Shown piece by piece: positions 39,093 through 49,885 of a DNA stretch of 64,000 nt. A program made the translations under genes and the position numbers. Source of the stretch: Moringa oleifera (taxonomy: Eukaryota; Streptophyta; Magnoliopsida; Brassicales; Moringaceae); the NCBI GenBank assembly GCA_021397835.1, contig JAJFZO010000191.1, positions 5,523,001 to 5,587,000 on the forward strand. The letters are read 5' to 3'. Below the pieces are notes generated by a model. It was not told where the DNA came from. It saw only the letters and a program-made list of their open reading frames with translations, and did no database searches. The stretch's first letter is position 1, and each line of letters begins with the position of its first letter.

Positions 39093-39182
39093 TGGGCCGA
39101 TCATCACGGACGCAACCCGACCCAAGACAGAAACAGGCCCAGCCCGATGGCAAGTAATCGCTATAAATTTCTAAAACCCTAA
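39093..39182 (+). promoter_or_regulatory. Site II / TATA / telo-box promoter
   Basis: Ordered elements in 90 bp: TGGGCC at 39093-39098, GGCCCA (the same site II element, inverted) at 39136-39141, TATAAAT at 39162-39168, and the telo-box AAACCCTAA at 39174-39182. In plants this combination is characteristic of ribosomal-protein and snoRNA genes, which is what lies downstream. Transcription would run on the + strand, starting near 39190-39200. Confidence 0.7.
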
Positions 39183-39617
39183 TCCCAAACGCAACAAGTT
39201 AGCCCCTGTAACCTTTAGTCACCTATACACATCTGAATAAGTCTCAATGATTGACGGCCCCATCAGCCATACTATCGACAATTGGTTTCTTGAGTTTCTA
39301 GTTTCGGGTACATTTATTAGTGAATCAGGAGAAATTTGATCAAAAAATTGAACGATGAGGCACCAACTAGCCCCTTGCTTCTTTGAAGTTATAGTTGCAA
39401 GGAAAAAGTTCGAGTATAGGGTTTTCTGAGTGCGAGAGCCAATCCCATTGGCGTTAGCGACTTTTGTTCTTTGCAGCGAATAAGATAACACTGCATAGAG
39501 TTTGCTTTTGCCAAATAAAAGAGACACTTTGGTGCTCATGTTTTTCTTGTACTAGTGTGAGTTTTACTCTTCGGTTTTTTTGTCCCGTTTCTGTGCGGCT
39601 TTGGTTACCTCACAAAG

Positions 39618-39707
39618 CAAGGCAAGATGATGAGCTACTTTCGACCTGAATTTCTATGTGGAATATTTGTGTTCCGTTATGGTCTTCAAAGTTCTCTGAT
39701 TGCTTCG
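39618..39707 (+). ncRNA. C/D box snoRNA, copy 1
   Basis: Box C ATGATGA at 39627-39633, box D' CTGA at 39646-39649, a C'-like ATGTGGA at about 39656-39662 and box D CTGA at 39696-39699. A short terminal stem pairs GGCAA just before box C with TTGCT just after box D. The 15 bases before box D, GGTCTTCAAAGTTCT, should be the guide; they pair with the 25S rRNA segment AGAACUUUGAAGGCC as I remember it, with one G-U pair. By the D+5 rule the methylated base would be the C of AGAAC. Copy 2, with the same guide, lies about 340 bp downstream. The D' guide differs between the copies. Not matched to a named snoRNA. Confidence 0.72.
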
Positions 39708-39961
39708 CTGTTTTCTGATCTTTTACAAACTTTTATCCCATGTGGATGATTCTTAACCTGATTTATTTTCTTGTTTTTCTTTCTCTCTTTTTTTTTACTG
39801 GCTTGGGTTGGTGGGTTTTATCGTATGGGGTCAACCAGTGAAGTCTTTTTTTTTTTTTTTTGTGATAGAAAGTCCGCCTGAAGTTGTTTCACTAGTTAGC
39901 ATCTCCCAAATGTATGTTGTGTACTCAGAAATTGTATCTTGGTGGCCTCTGGTTCTAGCTG

Positions 39962-40052
39962 AGCAGAGCAAAATGATGAGATTTTATTAACTGAAATCGA
40001 TGTGAAACAAACCTTATCGAATTGGTCTTCAAAGTTCTCTGATTGCTCTGCT
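39962..40052 (+). ncRNA. C/D box snoRNA, copy 2
   Basis: Box C ATGATGA at 39973-39979, box D' CTGA at 39991-39994, C'-like GATGTGA at about 39999-40005 and box D CTGA at 40039-40042. A perfect 10-bp terminal stem, AGCAGAGCAA (39962-39971) with TTGCTCTGCT (40043-40052), brings boxes C and D together, as required for the kink-turn. The box D guide is identical to that of copy 1 (GGTCTTCAAAGTTCT), while the internal part has diverged. Conservation restricted to boxes and guide is what selection on a snoRNA pair would leave. Probably processed from the same primary transcript or intron host as copy 1. Confidence 0.8.
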
Positions 40053-41600
40053 ACGCAGCACTAATTTTTAGTTTGCAGCAAACTAAGTAGCCATGCCATA
40101 TTTTGTTGTTTTTGAGGGAATGCATGTTGAGATTGTTTCTGTGCTCATCTAAACCTGCCTGTATGGAAAATAAGTTGAGGGAAGTGAAGGACCAAATAGA
40201 CTGTTATGTACATATCTTTCAGGCTTATGGAGCATGGTGTGGTAGAGATAATTTCCTTCTTTGTTCATTCTTGCTTGAGTTGTCATTTCAAGTGACTGAT
40301 GTAGCAGGAACTGGAGAGAAGATATATTAGCATTATGATCTAATTCTCCTTTTAGTTTTGCTGTGCCCCATCGTGGTCTTACATCTGAACTTATGAGTGC
40401 AATCTTCTATTGGTAAGATGCAGTCTACAATGCAAGTTTTGCTCAAAGTATGATGGCCCCCTGTATAATGTGAAATACTCATTTTATTGAGTTTATCATT
40501 GTCTCGGGTTGCTGGGAGAATGATGTAGCCTGGAATTTGGGCTGGGTTTTGTTTTTGTATTGGACTGTGGAAAATGATAATTGAACATCTTCATCATGGG
40601 TAATATTTTCTTGGTTGGTGAAGTAAAAAGTTGTAGAAAGATGCATTCATCATCATTTGTTTGGTGAGACAAACAATTTCATGTAGCAGATGCTTCTCTA
40701 GTAACAGAGTGAGAAGTTTTTCAGCCATTTGGACTTTGGCCTGATGCGGTTAACTTCTGCCGTCTGGATGTTATGTTGGTTTTTGGTTTTTGGTGTCCAA
40801 ATTGTAATTTCCAGCAGTTGAATTTTGAATGATAAATCTGTTCACTGCTGTTCGGCTCAGATTGTTAATGTATGTTTTGATGATTGAATGTCATGTGTGA
40901 ATGGATATTTGTTTTGCAAGGAGGGTATGACTCTAATTCGAGATATATTTTCCCATGGATTTTGTGGCTGTAAAGCTTCTGCCTCATGCAACCTTTGCTT
41001 TGTGCTAGAAATGATTAGAAAATTCTCTTGTTTGCGAATTCTGTGTTCCTTCCCTTGACAGATGTACAGGGGCAAAGTTCCACTACTGTACGTGCTTTTT
41101 CATAAACATCCATCCTAACGAAGCCTACAAGTTCATTAGCTAGTGAATTTAACTAATTTCCTACAATCAAACTAGTCTGGCTCTTGCAGATATGATCACA
41201 GCAACAGACACCATGAAGGTAAGATGGTTTACTTTCTTAACTTTATTTCCTTTCTGTGTCATTCCAAATGTGTTGGAGTTTGCCCAGTGTGTTGTGACCT
41301 TGGGAAGCTTGGTTCAGTGTGGTAGAAGATGGCAGAATAAACAGTACCACTGAATGCCTTTGTCCTTTGCACTGTGTTGAGGCACTTCAGTGGATCTAAT
41401 TCTCTTGACGAAACATTTGTATCACTTCTTATTGAATAAAAGTTTTTGTATTTTCTTTTTTTTTTTGTGTTAACTATGGAATAAAGGTTTTTGTAACCTC
41501 GTGGAGTTGGGTCTCATTTGATCTATTAGTGTCCAACAATGATCTCTATGTGCTATAACGATGGAACATTGATCTCAATTTCTCATTTTTGATTTGTTTT
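40053..41600 (+). ncRNA. Probable remainder of the snoRNA host transcript
   Basis: Downstream of the two snoRNAs the + strand stays relatively T/G-rich, as in plant introns and UTRs, but no protein-coding frame of recognised family is present. The longest forward frame (40103-40330) is 75 codons and looks fortuitous. The transcript end is unknown; the limit given is only a guess. Confidence 0.3.
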
Positions 41601-43955
41601 TTTTTTAATTACTAGCTTATTCAGAGGTTTTCTTGGTGGATTAATTCTGCTATGGTTAATAACATCCCCAAATTTTACATCTAAGTATGTGAAAATTTTA
41701 ATTACTTTATCCTTATTCTATACATTAAGAGAGAATCACAAACATTAGAAGTATATAAGTTATGTTAGATTCTCTATGATACATTAAACTTGTTTTTGTT
41801 CTCAATATAATGAATTTATTTTTCAAACAAGCCATGAAATTGAATCCTCAATTAGCCATAAACTTGAGTTGTTAATGCTGCCGGGTCTTTATCCATTTAT
41901 GACTTATTCTGCTGCCAATAAATATTCAGACATTAGAGAAGCTTTAGATTGACAGATACCACAAAAGACCCTGGCCTATGTAACCTCATGTTCTATGTTC
42001 TTCATGCAGTCAACTTGATCATGACCTGTTATGTGACTGACAATATGGGTTAATGATCATTGCTTGAATTAGATAAAATCAGCAGATTGCTAGCTTTTTT
42101 GATTGATTATTGATTCAATGTAACTTCACCATGACCTGCTAGTGCTATGATACAGGAAGAAAGACAAAAAGAGTCTGCAGGCCTAATAACTCTATTTTTG
42201 ATGCAGAAAGAAAGACAAAAAGAGTCTGCTGGCGGAATAACTCTATTTTAAAACTTGATTGGAATTAGTGATTGCTTGTAATTCAGATAATAAAATTCAC
42301 ACTTTGCAGCCCAGACAGGCTACCCAAGTCCTAAACGATTAGATTAAGAAGAATTTTTAGTTAACTTCAATATGAACTGATTCTAGTGTTCCTGGGATCT
42401 TCCACCCTATTCAGCAGTTATAAATAGTATGAGTGTGCAGCTTCAGCTTTCCTTACCTTTTCCTTGACTTCTTTTGCCCAATTTGTGTATTGGTTATTAG
42501 ATGCATCTTTCTTTTGTTTACAAGTGACATTTCCTGTATCTTTTAAGAGTAAAATGAACGTGTACCTCTTCTTTTGTTATATTCTGAAAAATTATTGGTA
42601 ATGCCCAGTCTAATGTTTTGCTCTTTGTTATATTACTACAATGCATCTCATGCAATGTGAACTGATGCAGATGCTGGAATCAATCTGGTGTACTGAGAAG
42701 GTGTATACATGTACGAGAAATTCGTGTTTATCAATCTTGCTATATCGACCTGAATGTGCTTGTATACACTACAGAAGCAGGTAGATACAAATAAAGGAGC
42801 AAATGAAGTCCGACTGCCATTTTGCATGCTTGTTCGGCTGCATAGTCCTATCAGTAATTTGCAATTGTTAGAATATTTGTGGATTGTAGAATAATTAAAA
42901 TGGTATGAAAGATGTGCTTGAAAAATGCATCTACCTAGAGGGAGAACCAGAAAAAACAAAAATTTTGTGATAGAAGGATTGGCTTAATTCCATTATCATT
43001 TTGTGTAATAACTGGTGAAGTAACAAGCACATTGCTTTTGTTTGGTAACTAGTGTCATAAGGGAGATTTCTCATAATTTTATACCTCAAACTATTTAAGT
43101 AATTTGAGCTTTGAAGAAGAGGAAGATACTTCAACCAGTAGAGTTAATCTTTTCATTGGATATCCGTTTTTTCTATAAGTTGGTATCAGGGCGAGCTAAA
43201 ACATTGTATTTGAAATTTTATCAAATATCAGGAAGATGTAGGTTTTATGAAAAAATGGTTTTACAATATAAATCTTCTTACCCGAGTTTGCTATTTGATA
43301 TTTTACTATATGTTTGTCTATGAACAATAAGGAGAGGCTGTTTAGAGGTGGTGAGAGAAACTTTAGTTTGTGGCCCTTGAACTGCATGCTACATGTTCTT
43401 TATGCCTGTGGATGAGGTTGCCCACTAGAGCAAGTAAAATAAATGAAAAGATGGCGAAGACAGCACTAAAGGAGTAATCTGATTTTAAAGTGATTACATA
43501 TATCTCTTCTGAATAATGTGGGATTTGAAGCGTAGTTAGTATCATATGTGTTGAGTATATGGCTAGCTGATGCTCTGTATTCAGTTTTCAAATTTTCCTT
43601 ACACCTTGGTTTCCTGGGGCACTTGAAGTTATGGAAAAGCAGGATGATTGAATTCATTGGAATGTCCAACTATGTTTTCATTTGATCATAAACTTGAGTG
43701 CAGAAGTTCATTCTCCTGAATGGTGATTGTAACCACCGACATGAAACTGATTGGACATCAAGTAAAAGAAGAATCAATCATTTGCCCAAAGAAAAAAGTA
43801 AACTACCAAAATGGAAACTAAACTGTGACACTGATCAAATAAGATGAAAACAAGATAATAAATGATGCAGCTAGCCAGTCATTGTACTTGGCATGATGCC
43901 TCCCAGGGGAATGAATGCCGAAGAAGTAGAGGAACCACCTGAACACAAGGCAAAT
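41601..43955. other. Intergenic DNA
   Basis: No gene recognised on either strand. A short tandem duplication at about 42155-42250 is listed separately. Confidence 0.45.
42155..42250 (+). repeat. Tandem duplication of about 51 bp
   Basis: Two adjacent copies, each containing GAAAGACAAAAAGAGTCTGC and then a TAATAACTCTATTTT segment. Copy differences are few (for example AGGCCT against TGGCGG), so the duplication is fairly recent. Confidence 0.8.
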
Positions 43956-44867
43956 TCAAACAAGATCACAAGGGAGCTCCTCAGATGGCTTCTTTATTGA
44001 GAAATCAAGTAGCTTGCAACGGTAGAACAATGATCCTAAGGTGAATGCGAAGAGTAACCATGGAGCCCAGCTGAATTCAAGTGGTAAAAATGCGCATAAC
44101 AGTATTGTAAACGAGAGGATGACACCAATGATTGCTATCATGCTAAAAACCTTACTCATCCTGGGAGACTTCTCCCTGAATATGACTCCATTGATAGCAG
44201 AGAAAAACACCACCATCAAATCCATCAGAAAGATGATGAATAAGTATTGCCGTCTGTAAAATATTTCCGGTGAAGGGTGCTCCTTGCTCATTTTATAGTT
44301 GATGCTTAGCAGAGAAAGCATGGCTGTAAATGCTAGTACCGTGGCCACTGTAATCCATTTGAATGAATATTTTTTGGCTAACAGGTTTTCGTCTATGTTG
44401 TTAGTGTCTTCCATAGAGTTCAAATTAATGCCAAGATTATCATCAGGGACACTGTCGGTCTCAGTTTCAGTTACTGTATTGTTGGTCTTGAACCGGGTAG
44501 CCATCTCTATGTCACCATGATCCACTTCAGCGGAAACAAACGAGTCCGGAGAACTTCTCGGGTCCTGTAATGATCAATATTTGTACATTGAATGTTAATC
44601 TCCTGTATCATATAGCCAACCTTGTCAATGAAAAGGAAAAAAAACAGAATTGATGTTGAAGCGATATCTTACCATATGAAGAAAGTGAGAGAAGAGGATC
44701 GTCGAAAAGAATACGTATACTATGAGACTTACAAATCTTATACAGAAGCTAGCTTGGAGACAGAAGAAGAAGGGAGAGGCTTTAAACACAGAGAGAGATG
44801 ATTTATGCTCCATAGGAAAACGATACAGGAGCATGGAAACGTGATTATTACCAAGCAACTCGGACAT
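43956..44867 (-). CDS. Small multipass membrane protein A of a local cluster
   Basis: Unrecognised plant membrane protein. Exon 2 is 44564-43956 and encodes an acidic N-terminal stretch, then four likely membrane helices: WITVATVLAFTAMLSLLSI, FIIFLMDLMVVFFSAINGV, MIAIIGVILSFTILLCAFLP and APWLLFAFTLGSLFY, with a short hydrophilic tail. A phase-0 intron (acceptor TTACAG at 44565-44570) can join it to exon 1, 44867-44733, whose frame starts at MSELLGN and ends at a GTAAGT donor, giving 247 residues. Alternatively exon 1 is untranslated and translation starts at MATRFK (44504), giving 182 residues. The helix-loop-helix segment with REKSPRMSKVFSM resembles the equivalent part of the two genes at 46777 and 48784. 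No known domain, signal or catalytic motif was seen. Confidence 0.65.
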
Positions 44868-46499
44868 AATCGGCTGTTTTTCTTGTTCAATGTGACGATC
44901 GGCAAATCCTACATTTTTCTTGTCTTTTTTTGAAGCTTCATGTATAACTATATACAGCTTTTTTTTTTGACGTATCTACAGTGAAACTTCATGTATAATC
45001 TTATACAGCTTAATTTTACGGCACATGACTGTTTGTTAGCCGACCTCCATTATTGCCACACAGGAAGTGACAAATCATTGTTGACAGTGTTTGCTTCTAG
45101 AGAAACACAGGGAAATCTAAATGAAGCTTACATAGAATGAGCAATACTCATCTGTTTTGGCATGTCATTGGACAAAAGGCTCTATTGGTTCAAGCATAAG
45201 GTGTGATGACTGTAGTTCTTGAATACATTGATGGCATTGCATTGGACAAATCATGGCTCTATTGGTTCACGCATAAGGTTTGTTAGCCAACCTTGAATAC
45301 ATTGCTGGGTAATTATTCCCAAAAGAATTGTAGTTGTTAATTTTTGAAGTGTGGTCTTTGTAAATTATGGAGAAAATTGATAAAAGAAAACAGTAAGAAA
45401 AAAAGCAAAACCATAAGACATTAATGTCCCGCCTCTATGTTCTTGGTAGAAAGGAGCACTTAATATTTTTCTTTTTTTTCTTTTGCTAGTGGTGAGAATT
45501 TTGCTATTAGCTAGCTGCTAATTAACAATGTGATTAATGAATTAATTTAATGAATTTTCTGAGTATTGTTAGATAAAATATCCTGTTAATGAATTAATTA
45601 AGAAATATTGTGGTCTTTCAATCTGGATTAATTATCAAATACATGGATAACAATATATAGGCACTCCCTCCCCCTCTCTAGTTCCTCTAATCTAAGCCGA
45701 GTATGTGGATGATTTAATTACTAGTGTTAATTAGTGCACATTGTTTTTGAAAATAAAATGCTGGGATTCATATATTCTCTTGTATTAAGTCCAATTTGGT
45801 CGTCGGTATAAAACCGGTACAGAAAGCATATGATATGTCACTACGTTTACACAAAAGCAAAGTGAAAAAATGTGTGGTACCCTTTCATCACAAGTTATTG
45901 GTAATCAAAAATCTTATTGGCAATTTAAATAATTCCATTTTTAAATTCATGAATATCCTATGAATGTTGAATTACTGTTTACAGGCATCTTATTAGAAGG
46001 AAATGATTTAGATTCTACCAAGAGAGAGTGTTCTACATTCACCTTCCATTAGATTTTTCCAATCAAGATCTTTCAATGATATTAGCTTTGTTGGCCTTTT
46101 AAGAAAAAAAAATATTTATAATTTATTAGGTTGAGAAGACAACAAAATAAAATAAATAAAAACAAATCATATCCATCCATCTCTGTTTAATTGTTACATA
46201 TTAACATCCTTTAGAAACAATGATAAAAATCAATCTGTGAAGGATTTATTCTTCAAATTTTTAATTTTTGACAGTGCAATCTGCATAAAGGAAAGAAAAT
46301 TAAATAAAAGCCAGCATTTCCAGCAGAATTGATCCAAGCCGCTGATCAGGTTGCTTGCCTGTAACAGGAACATTAATCATAATCTCTGGCATCTTCCTAG
46401 TTCAGCACAGCTGGTCTATGATCAACTTCCCTTCTACTTCCAGCTTCAGGTGAAATGAGGATCGGCATGAATTGACAATTGGGATTTCATTTGACATAC
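44868..46499. other. Intergenic DNA with two small duplications
   Basis: No gene seen. Short direct duplications: a 28-bp one (CTTCATGTATAACTATATAC) at about 44936-45011, and one of about 90 bp containing CTCTATTGGTTCA and CTTGAATACATTG at about 45165-45305. Upstream sequences of gene A lie at its left edge. Confidence 0.5.
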
Positions 46500-46600
46500 A
46501 TGACCCTCCTCCTTTACCCGGGCTTGGGACCGGCTGTGCCAAAGGTAAGACAAGGACCTAGGCACAGGCGGAGTTGCTAATAGTGGCTGAGCCACCTTCA
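46495..46600 (-). mobile_element. Possible LINE (RTE-type) 5' region fragment
   Basis: On the reverse strand the segment reads GTGCCTAGGTCCTTGTCTTA, then CACAGCCGGTCCCAAGCCCG, then GGTAAAGGAGGAGGGTCATG. I recall a near-identical stretch as a widespread dicot repeat found ahead of endonuclease/reverse-transcriptase LINE frames. No LINE coding part is present here. The identification rests on memory of the motif only. Confidence 0.35.
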
Positions 46601-46776
46601 ATCCATTTTTAACTTGATTAACATTGTAACGTGTTATAACATACTAACCAGACCATCCTAGATGGTTATGTTGGATCCATCAGTTAGATAAATCATGGAA
46701 GGTGACAGGGCCTGCTACACTGACACCCTGAAGTGTCTGGGTACGGCAGGCCCTGTTAAATCATCTGAAATTAACT

Positions 46777-47388
46777 TTACCTAATGAAGGATATGGAAAA
46801 GGCTAGCAAGAGAAAAGCACAAGCCATCCAACCTATCCAGCACATTAGGCTCCCGGGAAGGAAAATGCCCGCCATTGCAAAGAACCCCATTGCAGCAGAA
46901 AGCGATCCTATATTCTCAAGAACACTGGAGATCCTTGGATAAACGTGTCTTAAGAAAATTCCACTGAATGAAGCTGCAAAAGCAATAACCATGGAAGCTT
47001 TGACAATATTCTGACTGAGAAAGTGAGCATGCCCCAGGGAAGGTGACAGAGCCAAGGCAGCAGCCACTTGGAAAGTCAGGCTAATATTCGTCTTGCCAAG
47101 ACTGGCGCGAGTTCTGCTTTGGTAACTTTGCATTTCCACATCAAAACAATGGACATCAGATGACTGAAAGTTCCTTTGTTGAAACAACCTATGCTGATGA
47201 AACAAATCGTATGTAGTTCTGATAATGGAATCGGGGGTTCGTAAAGGTAGCATTGCAGGTAGGGTAAGCAATGTATCTTCAGTTGAAGGCTTAAATAGGG
47301 ATAGAATAAAACGGGCTGCCCATCTAATTAATTTAGCGAAGGAAGATGGTGGATTGTCTTGGGAACCTGGGGTGTTAAGAGGGGCCAT
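46777..47388 (-). CDS. Small multipass membrane protein B of a local cluster
   Basis: Intronless frame of 203 residues. The start at 47388 has the strong context ACCATGG; the open frame extends seven codons further but without an ATG. The N-terminal 110 residues are soluble and basic (LIRWAARFILSLFKP has some amphipathic character). Four hydrophobic segments follow: SLTFQVAAALALSPSLG, ASMVIAFAASFSGIFL, LSAAMGFFAMAGIFLPG and IGWMACAFLLLAFSIS. The loop RHVYPRISSVLENIGSL aligns by eye with REKSPRMSKVFSMIAII of gene A and SHKPTIARYCGYSSMIS of gene C, suggesting one family. A TATA tract (47461-47477) lies 75-90 bp upstream. Function unknown; no known domain recognised. Confidence 0.75.
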   Translation of the reverse strand: MAPLNTPGSQDNPPSSFAKLIRWAARFILSLFKPSTEDTLLTLPAMLPLRTPDSIIRTTYDLFHQHRLFQQRNFQSSDVHCFDVEMQSYQSRTRASLGKTNISLTFQVAAALALSPSLGHAHFLSQNIVKASMVIAFAASFSGIFLRHVYPRISSVLENIGSLSAAMGFFAMAGIFLPGSLMCWIGWMACAFLLLAFSISFIR

Positions 47389-47460
47389 GGTAAAAAGAAA
47401 CTCGAACACTGACCAAAACCTTAGTGTTCTCTCATAATTTCCAAGTTCGGTAACATTTCA

Positions 47461-47477
47461 ATATATATATATATATA
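47461..47477 (-). promoter_or_regulatory. TATA tract upstream of membrane gene B
   Basis: An (AT)n run 73-89 bp upstream of the ATG on the reverse strand. It is suitably placed for a TATA box, although an (AT) microsatellite could be there by chance. Confidence 0.45.
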
Positions 47478-48680
47478 GCAAGGTGAGGAAAATTCGAGAA
47501 TAACCGGTCTTGACTACTCCCTCCTAAGCTTTGTTGAAGTTGCTAAGTAGGTGCCAAGGAATGATTAAAAGACTCTAATTTACCAAACTATTTCCTTGAA
47601 AAATTCTTTTCTTTTAAAATGAGAAAACTGAATTGCTTGAACCTTGGGTTAGGATGGTGACCCACAATGGTCTGGTGACTCGTGGAATGCTTTTTGTGGG
47701 AAAAATCATTATATATATGCATGTATATAGATATTTTGCCTATGATCTAACAAATATATAGCAACTTGAAAGATTACATCAATATTTGGAACCTGTTAAA
47801 AAATAGCTGAGGATAAAGTATGCAAAAGGTTTAATGTAGAACGATCATAACTAAGCATGATTTTAACTCAAATTTCATGAACAACTTGAGTTTGATCAAA
47901 AGTTTATGAAGTTTAGATACATCGGGTTAAAGTTTATTGAAACAAGTTGATTCTTTTCATAGATTAATTCTTGTCTATATATGTGAAATGATATGTAATT
48001 ATAATTTTAGTTATTGTAAAGTAAATATATGTTGGGTGAACCAAAAGAACTTGAAAAAAGTCTCCAAGTTTCCTTCTCTGGCCCGCAATACGTGAGACAA
48101 GTCTTCGTCATGCTTCATTGATGCATTTTAGATTTGATTATTCATTCCGTGAATGCTGAATCCATTTCACGGCAAGCCATGGTGTGAAAGCTCCTTGTTT
48201 TCTCATTTCTTTTCACATGGTAATGGAGTCAAAAAGGCCATCTGACCCCGTGGATCCAACAAGGTGACCTTCCCCTTTTTCTTAGTGTTTTTTTTTTTTT
48301 AAATTTTGAAAAAACCTTACTTCATCATAATGCTGTACTCAAAGTTTTATTTGACGCGTCGAATCTTACGTGTTTACACTTCTCAGTCACAATCTTTCCA
48401 TCTCATTGTATTATCCCTGAGTTTACGCTTAATGCTGTGAGCTTGATAGATTCCAAGGCGAGCAATTTACTCAAAAGTTAAAGAAAGAAACCAAAGCTTT
48501 AGTCAGTCAAAAAGCTAAAAGATAAGTCGTCGTTCCCTTCTTTCATCTTTTTCTTTTCTTCAATTTCTCCATCTTTTCCTTGTAGCTTCCTTCGGTGAAC
48601 ATAACAGAAATTACTCATCTTTCTTTCTGATGACGAGTTTTCAGGAAACGGCGGCCACAAGAAAGAAATCTATTTTCTCA
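47478..48680. other. Divergent intergenic region between membrane genes B and C
   Basis: About 1.2 kb between the divergent starts of genes B (-) and C (+), so it should carry both promoters. No gene was seen. It contains AT-rich parts and a poly-T run near 48289-48300. Confidence 0.5.
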
Positions 48681-48681
48681 C

Positions 48682-48690
48682 TATATATAT
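48682..48690 (+). promoter_or_regulatory. TATA box of membrane gene C
   Basis: TATATATAT about 94 bp upstream of the ATG at 48784, in a pyrimidine-rich context typical of plant core promoters. Confidence 0.5.
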
Positions 48691-48783
48691 GTACTAAAGT
48701 TGCGCAAGTTCCTCAGTATTTGTCTCTTCAGTTTCTTTGGGACCGTTGCTTGGTTTCCTAGCTCTCAATGACATGAAGAAGGG

Positions 48784-49131
48784 ATGGTATCAGTAGCTTT
48801 ATTTGACTACCCTCAGCATGTCACTGCCGCAGATGCGTCAACAACCCAAGCCAGGGCCTTGGAATCTATCTTGTTTATCTCGGTCACAATAGTTACAAGT
48901 CTCGTCCTAGTCCCCCATGAATACGTTGACGGGAGTCCAGTTCCGATCATTATCTTTAAGGGCCTCGCGTCAATCTTTCATGCCTTCATAGTGTCCATTA
49001 TCTTTGCGTTTTTAGGTGCATTTTGTGCGTTACTAGTTTCTCACAAGCCAACCATTGCCAGATATTGCGGATACTCTTCTATGATTTCGATGGCCTTAGC
49101 TGTTGGTTTACTGGTGTGGGCTTTGTCTTGA
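48784..49131 (+). CDS. Small membrane protein C of a local cluster
   Basis: Single-exon frame of 115 residues ending in TGA. Three hydrophobic segments: ALESILFISVTIVTSLVLV, FHAFIVSIIFAFLGAFCAL and SSMISMALAVGLLVWALS, where the protein stops. The segment between helices 2 and 3 (SHKPTIARYCGY) and the pattern FAFLGAF match gene B (FAASFSGIF, then RHVYPRISSV) and gene A. Compared with those proteins it lacks the soluble N-terminal region and the fourth helix. Either it is a short family member or it is truncated; no in-frame continuation follows the stop. A TATA box and pyrimidine-rich leader precede the ATG. Function unknown. Confidence 0.7.
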   Translation: MVSVALFDYPQHVTAADASTTQARALESILFISVTIVTSLVLVPHEYVDGSPVPIIIFKGLASIFHAFIVSIIFAFLGAFCALLVSHKPTIARYCGYSSMISMALAVGLLVWALS

Positions 49132-49885
49132 AGGAGTGTGATTTAAAGCAGCGTCTTGCATGTCAAACACTCTTATGCCGCTTTCATGTTTCATATCTTT
49201 TTTGAGGAGATGAAGCCAGGATTGTCAGTAGCATTAGAATGTACTATTATGTGTGTTTATGTTATTGAAATAAGAGGCTGCATATATTCCTAATGTTTTC
49301 TCGTACATCTTTGTGTTTTCCATCATTTATATTGTGAGACTTTACTTTGTGCACCCATGAAGTGCCCTTGCTTTTGATGGGTAAATTAAATCATTTATGC
49401 TTTTCTAAGAGAAGACGCTGTAGATTGAATATAAACAGACATATATAATCAGTGCGTAATGTTATTCTTCGAGTTGATTTATGCTCCAAGACAAGCTCGA
49501 TGAATTATACATTAGAACAATTTTTTCTTAAGCTTGATTTTAGACTAAACTTGAAGATTCCTATCAATTAAGGAAGAAAGAAAATTCAACAAATAATTTT
49601 TCATGGAATATCTTACATTGGGGGATGGAAAAAGCATCTTCTTTTGTTGGAAAATTTATTTATCTTATTGTTGAATTTATTTTTCAATTGAGTCAATCAT
49701 TTAGTTGTCCGGAGTTTACGAGTTGTTATTGTATATTGGAATTTTGCATTATTTTAGTAGCTTGTTAACCTAGTTTTTAAGAGTGGTGAGTTATGGATAT
49801 AGGACTTAATTTTTTAGGGATTTCAATTGTCTATATTACCTATTTAAAGAAAGGGTGGACTAGATCAATAATCATGAATGACGTT
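49132..49885. other. Intergenic DNA before the repeat array
   Basis: 3' side of membrane gene C and AT-rich DNA with no gene. Its right edge contains ACTAGATCAATAATCATGA, a motif also found inside each 1.1-kb repeat unit, so a piece of an additional unit may be fused here. Confidence 0.5.

Noticed and set aside
39340..39450. Possible third C/D snoRNA (ACGATGAGG ... CTGA)
   Set aside because: Box C has a mismatch at an essential U and no terminal stem can be formed around the boxes.
39219..39539. Reverse-strand frame of 106 codons in the snoRNA host region
   Set aside because: No family resemblance, and it runs opposite to the site II/telo-box promoter. It appears to be a chance frame.
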